A DNA stretch of 64,000 bases, taken from the NCBI RefSeq assembly GCF_900104515.1, contig NZ_FNJL01000018.1:49234-113233 (forward strand), read 5' to 3'. The position numbers were made by a program, and so were the translations under genes. The first letter of the stretch is position 1. Each line of letters opens with the position of its first letter. The notes under the pieces are model-generated. The model did no database searches and was not told the DNA's origin. It worked only from the letters and a program-made list of their open reading frames with translations. Positions 38,549 to 48,600 of the stretch are shown here, piece by piece. This stretch comes from Paracidovorax cattleyae (GTDB taxonomy: Bacteria > Pseudomonadota > Gammaproteobacteria > Burkholderiales > Burkholderiaceae_C).

Positions 38549-39321
38549 GCCGCCTGCAAGCTTCTTCCTTTGCCGGCATCCGGAGCCGCATGCGCCGCGC
38601 GCTGTGCGCCGGGGGCACCGTGGCCCTGCTGCTCGGGGCCTGCGGGGCCGCCGCGGCGCAGCAGGCCCCGTCGGCGGCATGGCTGGGCGGGGCGGACACG
38701 TCCCAGGCCGTGCGCATCGTGATCGGGCTCACCGTGCTGGCCGTGCTGCCGGCGCTGCTCGTGTGCATCACCAGCTTCCTGCGCATCATCGTGGTGCTGT
38801 CCATGCTCCGGCATGCGATCGGCATGAACGAGACACCGCCCAACACCGTGCTGATCGGCCTGGCGCTGTTCATGACGCTGTTCACCATGTCGCCCGTGCT
38901 GGAGCAGGTGAACCGCGAAGCGCTGCAGCCGTTCATGTCCGGCAAGCTGGGCATGGAGCAGGGCCTGAACAAGGGCATCGCGCCGCTGCGCGAATTCATG
39001 GTGCGGCAGACCCGCGAGCAGGACCTCGCGCTGATGGTGGAGCTGTCCAAGGCGCCGCCGCCGCAGTCCATGGACGACATCAGCAATGTGCAGCTGATTC
39101 CTGCGTTCATGCTCTCCGAACTGCGCGCCGCATTCCAGATCGGCTTCGTGGTCTTCCTGCCCTTCCTGCTCATCGACCTGATCGTCTCCAGCGTGCTCAT
39201 GGCGCTGGGCATGATGATGATGCCGCCGACGACGATCGCGCTGCCGGTCAAGATCCTCATGTTCATCCTGATCGACGGCTGGAGCCTGCTGCTCAAGGCC
39301 CTGGTCGGCAGTTTCCACTGA
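38545..39321 (+). CDS. fliP: Flagellar-type export gate protein FliP
   Basis: A 258-residue protein with a cleavable signal (about 1-39) and four membrane segments. VLPALLVCITSFLRIIVVLS, GMNETPPNTVLIGLALFMTL and LPFLLIDLIVSSVLMALGMM are FliP hallmarks. I use the TTG start because a strong GGAGG lies 8 bases upstream and the start overlaps the fliO stop (TTGA); the ATG at 38590 is an alternative. It completes the gate set (P, Q, R) split between cluster ends. Confidence 0.94.
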   Translation: MSRLQASSFAGIRSRMRRALCAGGTVALLLGACGAAAAQQAPSAAWLGGADTSQAVRIVIGLTVLAVLPALLVCITSFLRIIVVLSMLRHAIGMNETPPNTVLIGLALFMTLFTMSPVLEQVNREALQPFMSGKLGMEQGLNKGIAPLREFMVRQTREQDLALMVELSKAPPPQSMDDISNVQLIPAFMLSELRAAFQIGFVVFLPFLLIDLIVSSVLMALGMMMMPPTTIALPVKILMFILIDGWSLLLKALVGSFH

Positions 39322-39334
39322 AGCAGCCGCGGCC

Positions 39335-40168
39335 ATGCAGTCCTGCGCCGGCTCCCTGTCCGCCACTGCCGCGGCTCCGCCATCGTCCGGGGGCGAGGCG
39401 GCGCTGTGGTCGCGCTGGCGGGAGCAGGGCGACGCGGCTGCCAGGGCCGCGCTGATCGAACACTACCTGTCGTACGCGCGCATGCTCGCGGCCGTCAGCT
39501 TCAAGTCGCGCTACCACGATGGCGTGGAATTCGCCGACTACCAGCAACTGGCCTGCATCGGGCTCATGGAGGCCGTGGACCGCTACGACCCTGGCCAGGG
39601 CGCCCAGTTCCGCACCTACGCCACGCACCGCATCCGCGGCGCGATCCTGAGCGGGCTCGAGCGATTCACGGAAACCGGCCAGCAGGCGGCCCTGCGCAAG
39701 CGCCTGGAGCGCGACCGGCTGGAAGCCGCCGCGGCATCGGCGGGCATGGCGCAGGAAGGCGTCCAGGAGCCCGCCAGCCCTGCCGGGGCAGGGCGCTCCG
39801 CGCAGGACCTGCTGGCCCGCCTGGCCGAGATCGGCATCGGCCTGGCGCTGGGCGTGCTGCTCGATGGCACGGGCATGATCGGCAGCGGCGCGCACGAGGA
39901 GGCACCGCAGGACCAGTCGCCCGAGGTAATCTACTTCCGCAAGCGCGAGCAGCAGCACTGGCAGGCCCTGCTGCGCGATCTCGTCCAGCGCCTGCCCGAG
40001 CAGGAGCGGCGCGTGATCCGCTGCCACTATCTGTACGGCATGCCCTTCGACGAGGTGGCGTGCCTGCTGGACGTCTCGCGCAGCCGCATATCGCAGCTGC
40101 ACCGCCGGGGCCTGGCACGCCTGCGCGAGGCGCTGGCCCAGGCGACGCCCTGCGATGTGGCCTGGTAG
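39335..40168 (+). CDS. FliA/WhiG-type sigma factor
   Basis: A 277-residue sigma-70 family protein. Region 2 is clear (EHYLSYARMLAAVSFKSRYH, FADYQQLACIGLMEAVDRYD, FRTYATHRIRGAILSGLERF) and so is region 4 (LLRDLVQRLPEQERRVIRCH, DEVACLLDVSRSRISQLHRR). Region 3, which FliA has between them, is replaced by a variable stretch with a hydrophobic LARLAEIGIGLALGVLLDGT. So it is a FliA relative with altered spacing, probably dedicated to late genes of this cluster. No anti-sigma FlgM gene is visible nearby. Confidence 0.9.
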   Translation: MQSCAGSLSATAAAPPSSGGEAALWSRWREQGDAAARAALIEHYLSYARMLAAVSFKSRYHDGVEFADYQQLACIGLMEAVDRYDPGQGAQFRTYATHRIRGAILSGLERFTETGQQAALRKRLERDRLEAAAASAGMAQEGVQEPASPAGAGRSAQDLLARLAEIGIGLALGVLLDGTGMIGSGAHEEAPQDQSPEVIYFRKREQQHWQALLRDLVQRLPEQERRVIRCHYLYGMPFDEVACLLDVSRSRISQLHRRGLARLREALAQATPCDVAW

Positions 40169-40231
40169 CCGAATCTTCCCGGCCAGGCGAGCCCTCTCTT
40201 TTTTTGCGGATCGTTTCCGACCATTGCTTCC

Positions 40232-41428
40232 ATGACCTCTCCTTCCCTTTCACCCGACGCATCCCCCCAGCCCGCGCGGCTGGATCGTCTGGAAACCTAC
40301 CTGCGCGACGACCCCGCCAATGAATCCCTGCTGGCGGAGGCGTTTTCCGCCGCCTTGCAGTGCAGTGCCTGGGACCGCGCGGAATTCCACCTGCGCCATG
40401 CGCTCGCCCTCTGGCCGGATTCCCTGGCCTGGCTGCTGCGGGAGTCGGAGGCAGCGCTGGCCCGGGGCGACATGGACGGCGCGCGCCGCAGCCTGGCCGG
40501 CATGCAGGCACTGCCCGGTACTCCGCCGGCCTTCGCCGACGCCGTGCTGCACAACCTCGCCTTCGTCGATTTCCAGGAAGGCCGGTACGCCGAATGTGTG
40601 GAACGCCTGGCGCCCCGCATGGATGCGCTGCTGCAGGGGCGGGGCGCAGGGACGCCCCCCGCCATGGACGCACTCTGGCTGAGGGCGTTGCACCGCGCGG
40701 GCGACATCGAGCGCGCGGTGCGCTGGGCGGCCTCGCGCGAACAGGGGGGTGCCCTGGCGCCGGCCGCGGCCGGCATCGCGGCGCTGGCGGCGCTCGATGC
40801 CGCGCAGGTGGCCGATGCCGCGCGCTGGGCGGGTCAGGCCCTGGCCGCCGGGGCCGAAGCGGTCACGACCGAGGCGCTGGTCACCCGTGCATCCCTGGCG
40901 CTGGGCGAAGCGGACGCCGCCACGGCAGGCGCCTATGCGCAGGCCGCCCTGGAGCGGCAGCCCGGCGATGGCCGTGCGCGCTCCGCACTGGCCTTCGCCC
41001 AGATGCTGGCCGGCGACTCGGCCGGCGCAGTGCAGCAGTTCCACGCGGCCCTGTCCTCCATGCCGGGCCATATCGGCACCTGGCACGGCCTGGGCTGGGC
41101 GCAACTGGTGCAGCACGACCTCGACGGCGCCCTGGCGAGTTTCGAGCAGGCCCTGGCGCTGGACCGCAACTTCGGGGAAAGCCATGGGGGCCTCGCGGTG
41201 GTGCTGGCGCTCCGGCAGGAGGAAGCCGCGGCCCGGGAGCACATCGAAAGGGCCGCCCGGCTGGGCGGCAGCAACCTGTCCGGCCGCTTCGCCGAGGCCA
41301 TCCTGCGCGGAGAAGCCTCACCGGACCACTTCGCGCGCCTCGCGGAGCGCCTGCTCGGCAGCCAGACCGCGCCCGGCGGTGGCGGCATGCTGGATGTGGT
41401 GATGCGCGCGCTGCGCACCAGGCGCTGA
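40232..41428 (+). CDS. TPR-repeat protein at the end of the flagellar-type cluster
   Basis: A 398-residue protein made of helical pairs. Clear TPR units are in the C-terminal half (GTWHGLGWAQLVQHDLDGAL ASFEQALALDRNFGESHGGL in two parts) and more degenerate ones before it (WDRAEFHLRHALALWPDSLA). No signal peptide is present, so it is cytosolic. It follows the sigma gene and shares its direction. TPR proteins near type III systems often act as substrate chaperones or assembly factors; that role here is inference. The leader is T-rich (CTCTTTTTTTGC) without a Shine-Dalgarno. Confidence 0.82.
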   Translation: MTSPSLSPDASPQPARLDRLETYLRDDPANESLLAEAFSAALQCSAWDRAEFHLRHALALWPDSLAWLLRESEAALARGDMDGARRSLAGMQALPGTPPAFADAVLHNLAFVDFQEGRYAECVERLAPRMDALLQGRGAGTPPAMDALWLRALHRAGDIERAVRWAASREQGGALAPAAAGIAALAALDAAQVADAARWAGQALAAGAEAVTTEALVTRASLALGEADAATAGAYAQAALERQPGDGRARSALAFAQMLAGDSAGAVQQFHAALSSMPGHIGTWHGLGWAQLVQHDLDGALASFEQALALDRNFGESHGGLAVVLALRQEEAAAREHIERAARLGGSNLSGRFAEAILRGEASPDHFARLAERLLGSQTAPGGGGMLDVVMRALRTRR

Positions 41429-41435
41429 GCCGCGC

Positions 41436-41822
41436 CTAGGCCCGGGCCGATGCCTCCAGCAGGGCATCGGCGGCCGCATCGCAGGCGCTGCGCAGGTCCG
41501 GATCCGCATACATCTGCGCGGTCACCTGGTCCACCAGTCCGTCGAAATCGGCCGGATCCTGCAGCAGGCGGCCAAACTCATCCCGCAGCGTGGCTTCCAT
41601 GAAGATGCGGAACGCCTTGCGCCGCCGTTCCGGATCGTCGTGCCGGATCGCCCGCAGCCGCAGGGTGGTGGACGCGGTGCCGGCCCCCGGCTCCCGCGCT
41701 CCGCGGTCCGGCTCCGCGGCCTTGGTGGGGCCTGGAGCGTTGTCCGGCCTCGGCCGGCCCATCTGCTCCAGCCGGGCGTGGAGCAGGGCGCCCCACTGGA
41801 CCGTCGGATCGATGCGGGTCAA
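41436..41822 (-). CDS. Hypothetical protein of unknown function
   Basis: A 128-residue protein that I do not recognise. The N-terminus (IDPTVQWGALLHARLEQM) and C-terminal half (RRKAFRIFMEATLRDEFGRL, QDPADFDGLVDQVTAQMYA, SACDAAADALLEA) are helical; the middle 30 residues are Pro/Gly-rich and disordered. It is cytosolic. Its start overlaps the stop of the TPR gene upstream by 4 bases, so both are one unit facing the cluster end. Location between a TPR protein and the flagellar cluster suggests a helper role, but nothing in the sequence proves it. Confidence 0.65.
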   Translation of the reverse strand: MTRIDPTVQWGALLHARLEQMGRPRPDNAPGPTKAAEPDRGAREPGAGTASTTLRLRAIRHDDPERRRKAFRIFMEATLRDEFGRLLQDPADFDGLVDQVTAQMYADPDLRSACDAAADALLEASARA

Positions 41823-42409
41823 TGCACGGGCCCCTGTTGCTGGTAGTTGGACAGCAGCACGTGCGTGGCTTCCTCGTCGGCCCCGGCAGCGTCGCCGGAG
41901 TCCGGCGCAGGCGCAGCGGAGCCTTGCCCCAGCGCATCCATGCGCGCCAGCACCAGGCGGATGTCGGCGGACATGGGCGGGTGCTCGGTATTGCGCTCCA
42001 GGCCGGCCTCGAAGGCAGACCGCGCGTGGGTGAAATCATCCCCTGCCAGGGCCGCGAACCCGCGTATCCAGTGGGGCAGCGGGCTGTCGTCACCCAGCGC
42101 CAGCAGCGGCTGCCAGGTGAGCAGGGCGGTGGAGGCGCGCCCGGCGCTGAACTGCAGCAGTCCCAGCTGGTAGCGCGGGATCGGCCATTGGGGCGCGAGC
42201 AGCACCGCCTGGCTGAAGCACTGCTCTGCCTCGTCCACCCGGCCCTCGGTCGCGTATTCGGCCCCCATCAGGAAATGCGGCACGGCGGAGTCCGGCTGCT
42301 CGCGGGCCGCCTGCCGGAAGAGCGCGACGGCCTCCTCCACATGGCCGGCGGCGCTGGCGGCCAGGGCGCGCTCCAGCGCGGGGGGCATCGGGGCGGAAGA
42401 AGTGGACAT
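41819..42409 (-). CDS. Small TPR protein, chaperone-like
   Basis: A 196-residue protein with about four TPR pairs (ALAASAAGHVEEAVALFRQA, ATEGRVDEAEQCFSQAVLLA, SAGRASTALLTWQPLLALG, DDFTHARSAFEAGLERNTEH). Size and fold resemble SycD/LcrH-type class II chaperones of type III systems, although such chaperones have three TPRs. No signal peptide. The ATG giving MSTSSAPMPPALERAL is preferred because upstream residues are not TPR-like. It is divergent from the giant YD gene, with 274 bases between the starts. A role as chaperone for that protein or for late substrates is speculation. Confidence 0.8.
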   Translation of the reverse strand: MSTSSAPMPPALERALAASAAGHVEEAVALFRQAAREQPDSAVPHFLMGAEYATEGRVDEAEQCFSQAVLLAPQWPIPRYQLGLLQFSAGRASTALLTWQPLLALGDDSPLPHWIRGFAALAGDDFTHARSAFEAGLERNTEHPPMSADIRLVLARMDALGQGSAAPAPDSGDAAGADEEATHVLLSNYQQQGPVH

Positions 42410-42683
42410 GGTGGCGGCTTCCGGGGGAAGCATGGGACAGGAAAAAAATCGGTCGCACAGCATAGCCGTGCCACCCATATATCCACACGGTGGGCGAATT
42501 GTTGAATGGGAGGAGGTATTGCCCCTTTATCTGAGTAGGTTATCGGCCTTCCCCGCTCAACAAATCCGGAAATCGCCGGATGTATTGCCTGAAAGCATTC
42601 GCCATCGGCAGCCCGGCCCGGGGAGGGACAGGTGCAGCGCCGGTGGCGGACAACCACAGCCAATACACGGATACAGGGCAGAT
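42410..42683. promoter_or_regulatory. Divergent intergenic region before the giant YD gene
   Basis: This 274-base region serves both the minus-strand TPR gene and the giant gene. It is AT-richer than its neighbours. An inverted repeat ATCCGG-6-CCGGAT lies at 42564-42581. An 8-base match to a sigma-28 -10 (GCCGATAA) exists on the minus strand at 42547-42540, but the matching -35 is poor. No clear sigma-70 promoter is seen in the plus direction, and the Shine-Dalgarno before the giant ORF is weak. Confidence 0.4.
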
Positions 42684-45600
42684 ATGGTCGCCAGCGTCAG
42701 CGCAAACGGATTGGGTCTCAGCACGGGCTCGCTCGCCACACTGGGGCAGCGGGGGGTGTTCGGCAACGCGGCGCAGGGCCGGGGGGGCGAGCAGGCGTAC
42801 GTGAACCTGGCCAACGGCAACCTGGTGCTGCAGCGGCGCGACGACTTCGTGGCCAGCCAGGGCCTGGGCATGGACGTGCTGCGCACGTACAACAGCCGGG
42901 GCCTGCTGGACGACGACAACGCGGACAACTGGTCCCTGGGCATCCACAACCAGCCGCTGCGCCTGTCGGGCACGCGCAATGCGGCGGGCAGCGTGCTCAC
43001 GCGCACGGCGGCCGACGGCGCACGGTCGGACTACGCCTTCGATGTGGCCCAGGGACTGTACGTGGGCACGGACGGTGCGGGCGCCTACGACACCCTGCGC
43101 TGGGACGACGCGGCGGGGCAGTATGTGTGGACCGACGGCGACAGCGGCGCGCAGGAGCGCTACGAGGGCAGCGGCGACAACCGGCTGCTCTCGCGCTCGG
43201 ACGCGCACGGCAACACCACCCGCTACCGGTACGGCGCCGACGGCCTGCTGTCGAGCGTGGTCGATGCTTCCGGGCAGACCACCTGGTACGACTACGCCGG
43301 CCGCAACCTGTCGCAGATCCGCGTGGTGGCGAATGACGGCACCACCACCAGCACGCGCGTGCACTACGCATACGACGCGCTCAACCGGCTCGCCTCCGTC
43401 ACGGTGGACCTGACCCCGGGCGACAACGACATCACCGACGGCAAGGTGTACCAGACCACCTACACCTACGACGGCGACAGCCGCCGCGTGGCCAGCGTGG
43501 CGCAATCGGACGGCACGCGCCTGGAGATCGGCTATGTGCTGGTCGATGGCGACTACCGCGTGGCGAGCGTGAAGGATGCGCTGGGCCTGACCACCCGCTA
43601 CGCCTACGACACCGCCGCGCGCACCACCACGGTGACCGACCCGCTGAACGTGGCGAGCCGCTACGCCTACGACGACAAGGGCCAGTTGCTGCGCGTGCAG
43701 GCGGGCATTACCGAATCGAAGCCGGCCGGGCTCTCGCAGCTCTACTACCGCTACGACGACCAGGGCAACGTCACGGCGATGACCGATGCGCTGGGCCGCA
43801 GCATCGCGATGCAGTACGACGCGCACGGCAACCAGACGCTCAAGGTGGACCCGCTGGGCAACAGCGTGGTGCGCACCTACGACGACCGCAACCAGCTGCT
43901 CACCGAAACCCTGCGCGCGGGCGATGGGAACAACAACGCAGCCACCACCCCCGTCTTCGGCGGCAGCACTTCGCCCGGCAGCGCGCCCGACAGCACCACG
44001 CGCTACATCTACAGCGCCCAGGAACGCGGCCAGTTGCGCTTCGTGGTCAGCCCCGAGGGCCGGGTCACCGAATACCGCTACAACGGCCTGGGCCAGCGCG
44101 AGACCACGCTCGCCTACGCGGCGGCGGCCTACGACGTTGCCTCACTGAACTCCACCGCTGTGCCGACGGAAGCGCAGATGGCCGCCTGGGCGGCCGGGCA
44201 GGACCTGCGCGGCGGCCAGCGCACCGACCTGCGCTACGACTTCCGCGGGCAACTGGCCCAGAGCATCGCCTACGGCACGCTGGATGCGGCCGGCGCGGGC
44301 AGCGACCCGGCGGTGACGCAGTACATCTACAGCCAGGCGGGCGAGTTGCTCAAGACCGTGCAGCCGCGCACGGACAGCATCACGCAGTACGTCTACGACG
44401 GCCTGGGCCGGGTGATCGTGGCGAGCGCCCCGTCGTCCGACGGAACGAGCGCGAACACCACGATCACGAGCTACGGCGACACCACCACCACGGTGACGCT
44501 GGCCAATGGGCTGAGCACCATCTCGAACTATGACGCGGCGGGCCGGCTCACGAGCGTGCTGCAGAGCAGCGCCGGCACGACCCTGGGCATCACGCGCTAC
44601 GCCTACGACACGGCAGGGCGGCTGGTGATGACGCAGGACGCGACGGGCGTGCGCCAGTGGGTGGTGTACGACGCGGCGGGCCGCAAGGTGGCGGACGTGG
44701 ACGGCACGGGCGCGGCCAGGGAATACCGCTACAACGCCAACGACCAGCTCACGCAGACGATCGAGTACACGAACAGGCTGGCGGGGCTGGCCGACGCGCC
44801 GAAGCTGGAGGCGATCCACGCGCTGGCGGCGCCGGGCGACCGCAGCAGCTGGCGGCTGTACGACAGCGCGCAGCGGCTGGCGTGGCAGGTGGATGCGGGC
44901 GGGGCGGTAACGCAGACGGAGTACGACGCGGCCTCGCGCGTGGTGGCGGTCACCCGGCTGGCCACGCCCATCGATACGGCGATGCTGGGCGATGGCTCGG
45001 CCTTCCTGGTGGGGGGCGCGGGGCTGGTGCGCATGGACAGCGCCGGTCTGGCCGCCACGGCCATCGCCATGCGGACTTCGGCGGCCAGCATTCCCGCGGG
45101 ATCGGCGTTGACGCTGGAGGCTGCCGTCTCCGGAAGCCAGCCCGCAGGTACCGTCACCTTCTACAGTGGAAACACCGCGCTGGGAACGGCACAGATCAGC
45201 AACGGCGTTGCACGGCTGACGCTGGGCACCCTCGCCACAGGCACCTATGCGTTCACCGCCCGTTACGAAGGCGACGCCACCCACGCGGCCGCGACCTCGG
45301 CGGCGGCTTCTGCCACGGTGCTCCAGGCGTCCAAAGTGACTCTCGACCCGTTGCCCGCCACGCTGGCCGCTGGCCGGGCATGGGTCCTGAAAGCGACCAT
45401 CGCCGGCACGTCTCCCGGCGCAACCGTGACATTCTTCGATGGCGCCACCGTGATCGGCAGCGCCGCCATCCAGACCACCGGGGGTGTTTCCACCGCGGTC
45501 CTAGCCTGGAGCACGCAGGACCTGGGGAACCATGCGATTTCCGCCGTGTACTCGGGCGACGCGGCTAACGCCCAGGCAGCGACGGCGTCCACGGCAACGG

Positions 45601-48600
45601 TCAAGGTGGGCCGTGGCAGCGAGGTCGCGCTGGACAGCAGCGCCACACCCTCCACGGCAGGCACAGCCCTTACCGTCCGCGCGCGCGTGTCCGTTCCGGG
45701 CGGGCAGGCCCAGCCGACCGGATCGGTGGCGTTCTACCGCGGCAGCGAACTGCTGGGCACTGCCACGCTGGATGGCCAGGGCCTTGCTGTCCTGAATACT
45801 TCCGCACTGCCTGTCGGGTTGCATGCCATCACGGCCGTCTACCAGGGAGATGACTCCGTGGCCGGCAGCAGTTCAGCCACCTTCGCGCAAACCGTCCTGC
45901 CCCCTGCCGCCACCACGGCGGTGCTGGCGACATCGCACGTCCAGGTCGCCGCAGGAGGCGGGCTGACCCTGACGGCGCGCATCGCAGCGGTCGCGGACCC
46001 CGCGGCAGCCCCGGGAGGAACGGTCACGTTCTTCGATGGCGATTCCCGCCTGGGCAGCGTCGCCCTCGCCAATGGCCAGGCCAGCTTCAGTGTGACGGGC
46101 TTGGGCATGGGCAGCCATGGCTATCGCGCCGTCTACAGCGGCGATACCGCCGATGCCGGCAGCACGTCCGCCACGGCCGCTGTGCTGGCAGTGGCCAACG
46201 GGCCGGACATCGCGACGCCCAGCGGCGCCGCCAGAACGCTCGCCCTGTCCGCTTCCGCATCCAATGTGGCCAGGGGTGGCGCAGTCACCTTGGCCGCCAC
46301 CGTCGCCGGCGACCGTCCCACGGGATCGGTCGTCTTCGTCAGCGGCGGCAAGATCCTCGGCTCGGCCTCCCTGGCCGACGGCAAGGCGGTTCTGTCGTTC
46401 ACGCCGCTGGAAGCGGGCCTTCTCGATGTACAGGCGCTGTACTCTGGCGACGCTGCCAACCCGGCCGTCGCCAGCGCCCAGCCCGTGCGCCTCACGGTCG
46501 CACCCACGGCACCGGGCATGGCCCTGTCCCTGTCCTCCACGCAGGCCGTGCGCGGCGCGGCCGTGGTGCTGACGGCGACGCTCTCCGGCAGCGACGGCAC
46601 CATGCCCCCTACGGGCAGCGTGACCTTTTATGCCAACGGCTTGGCGCTGGGCACGGCCATGCTGTCCCAGGGACAGGCGTCGCTGGGTGTGGGTACTCTG
46701 GACGTCGGCGCGAATGCCATCACCGTGCAATATGCGGGCGACGCACGCAACGCCGCAGCCATATCCGCGGCGCAGAGCCTGCGGATCGTGCCCGCGCCCG
46801 CCACCGTGGCGCTCGGAGCTTCCGCCGTGCAGACAGTGGCCGGAACGGCCCTGACCTTCACCGCCACCGTCGCGCCTGCAGCGGGTGGCGCGGCGCCCTC
46901 GGGGCGCGTGGACTTCTTCAACGGCACGTCGTTCCTGGGATCGGCCATGCTCGCCAACGGGGTGGCGGCCCTGACGACCAGCGCGCTGCGCAACGCGGGA
47001 GCCGCGAACATCACGGCGGTCTACACGGGCGATGCCGCCGGCGCCGTCTCGCCGTCGCTGGCCGTTTCGATCTCTTCGGGCGTGGATGTATCGGCATCCT
47101 CTCCGCGAATCGTGTCGGGCAATCCGGTGGTGCTGTCGGCGAACGTGGGCAGTGGCACGGGACAGGTGAGCTTCTTCGACGGCTCGGTGTACCTGGGCAG
47201 CGCGAGTGCGGTCAACGGTGTGGCGAGCCTGACCACGAAGGCGCTGACGCAGGCGGGCAGCCATGCGATCACGGCGGTCTATGCGGGCGACGCGAACCGG
47301 GCGGGGGCCGCTTCGGCGGCCGTGGCCATCCAGGTGGCCGACGCGGTGGAGCTGGCCATCTCCGGCAACTCGGTGGTGGCGGGCACGCCGCTGGTGCTCA
47401 CGGCCAGCGTGAACAGCGCCACCAGCGCGCTGGTCAACGGCGTGGCGGTGCCGGCCGGTGCGATCGCCAACGGCGTGACGCTCATGGACGGCACGGTCAC
47501 GAAGACCAGCGGCACGGCCGACTGGGAATCCTCGATCCGCAGCACGGTGGGGGTGAGCGGTGGTGCCAGCGTGAGCTTCAGGGCGGGGCAGACCAACAAG
47601 GCGATCATGGTGGGCCTGAACACGGACCCTGGCACGAACGACAACTACCTGACCATCGACTGGGCGATCTACGTCACTTACGACGGCGCGATGTACGCCT
47701 ACCAGAACGGCACGAGCGTGGCCTCGCTGGGCACGTACACCACGGGCGACGTGCTGAGCGTGGAGTATGCGAACGGAACGGTGAGCTACCGCAAGAATGG
47801 CGCGGTGCTGCGCCAGGAGTCGGCCAACATCACGCAGCCGCTGTACCTGGATTCCTCGTTCTACGGAACGGGGGGATCCATCGCAGGACTGAAGTTCAGG
47901 AACGGGTCGGGCCAGGAGGTGCCGTTGAACGCGGCGGCCGCGCCCACAGGCACGGTGACGTTCTTCAACGGCCGGCAGGTGCTGGGCACCGCGAGCGTGG
48001 TCAATGGCGTGGCGAGGCTCACGACCGGGGCGCTCGCGGCAGGTACGGCGCAGATCACGGCGGTCTACAGCGGCGATGCCAACAATGCGGCAGCGAGCTC
48101 GGCGGCGAACGCAGTGGCGGTGAACGATGCGGTCGGGGTGAGCGCATCGGCTACCACCATCGCCGCAGGCGATGCGGTGAGGCTGACGGCGCGCATGAAC
48201 GCGCAGCCCAGTGTGGTGACCTCGGGCGTGTCGTTCGAGTCGGGTGCGATCCGGAAGACCGGCACGGCCAGCCAGTGGGATGCCTCCGTGCGCAGCACGG
48301 TGGGCTACGCGGGCGGCGCGAGCGTGCGCTTCACGGTGGCCGGGCAGTCCGATCAGAACTATGTGATCGGCCTGAACACGGACCCTGCCTCGGACAACGG
48401 AGTGGCGTCGCTGGACTGGGCGATCCACGTATCGGGCGAGACGGTGGAGCTGTACCACGACGGCATACTGGTGGCCAACGTAGGCACCGTCGTGGCCGGC
48501 GACGTGCTGGCACTGGGCTATGAAAACGGGGTGCTGTCGTTCTCGAAGAACGGCGTGGTGTTTCGGCGGGATGTGGTGCAGATCAGCCAGCCGCTGTACC

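Noticed and set aside
42540..42547. GCCGATAA on the minus strand, an exact sigma-28 -10
   Set aside because: The -35 position 11 bases away matches the consensus at only about three of eight bases, so a real sigma-28 promoter for the TPR gene is not supported.
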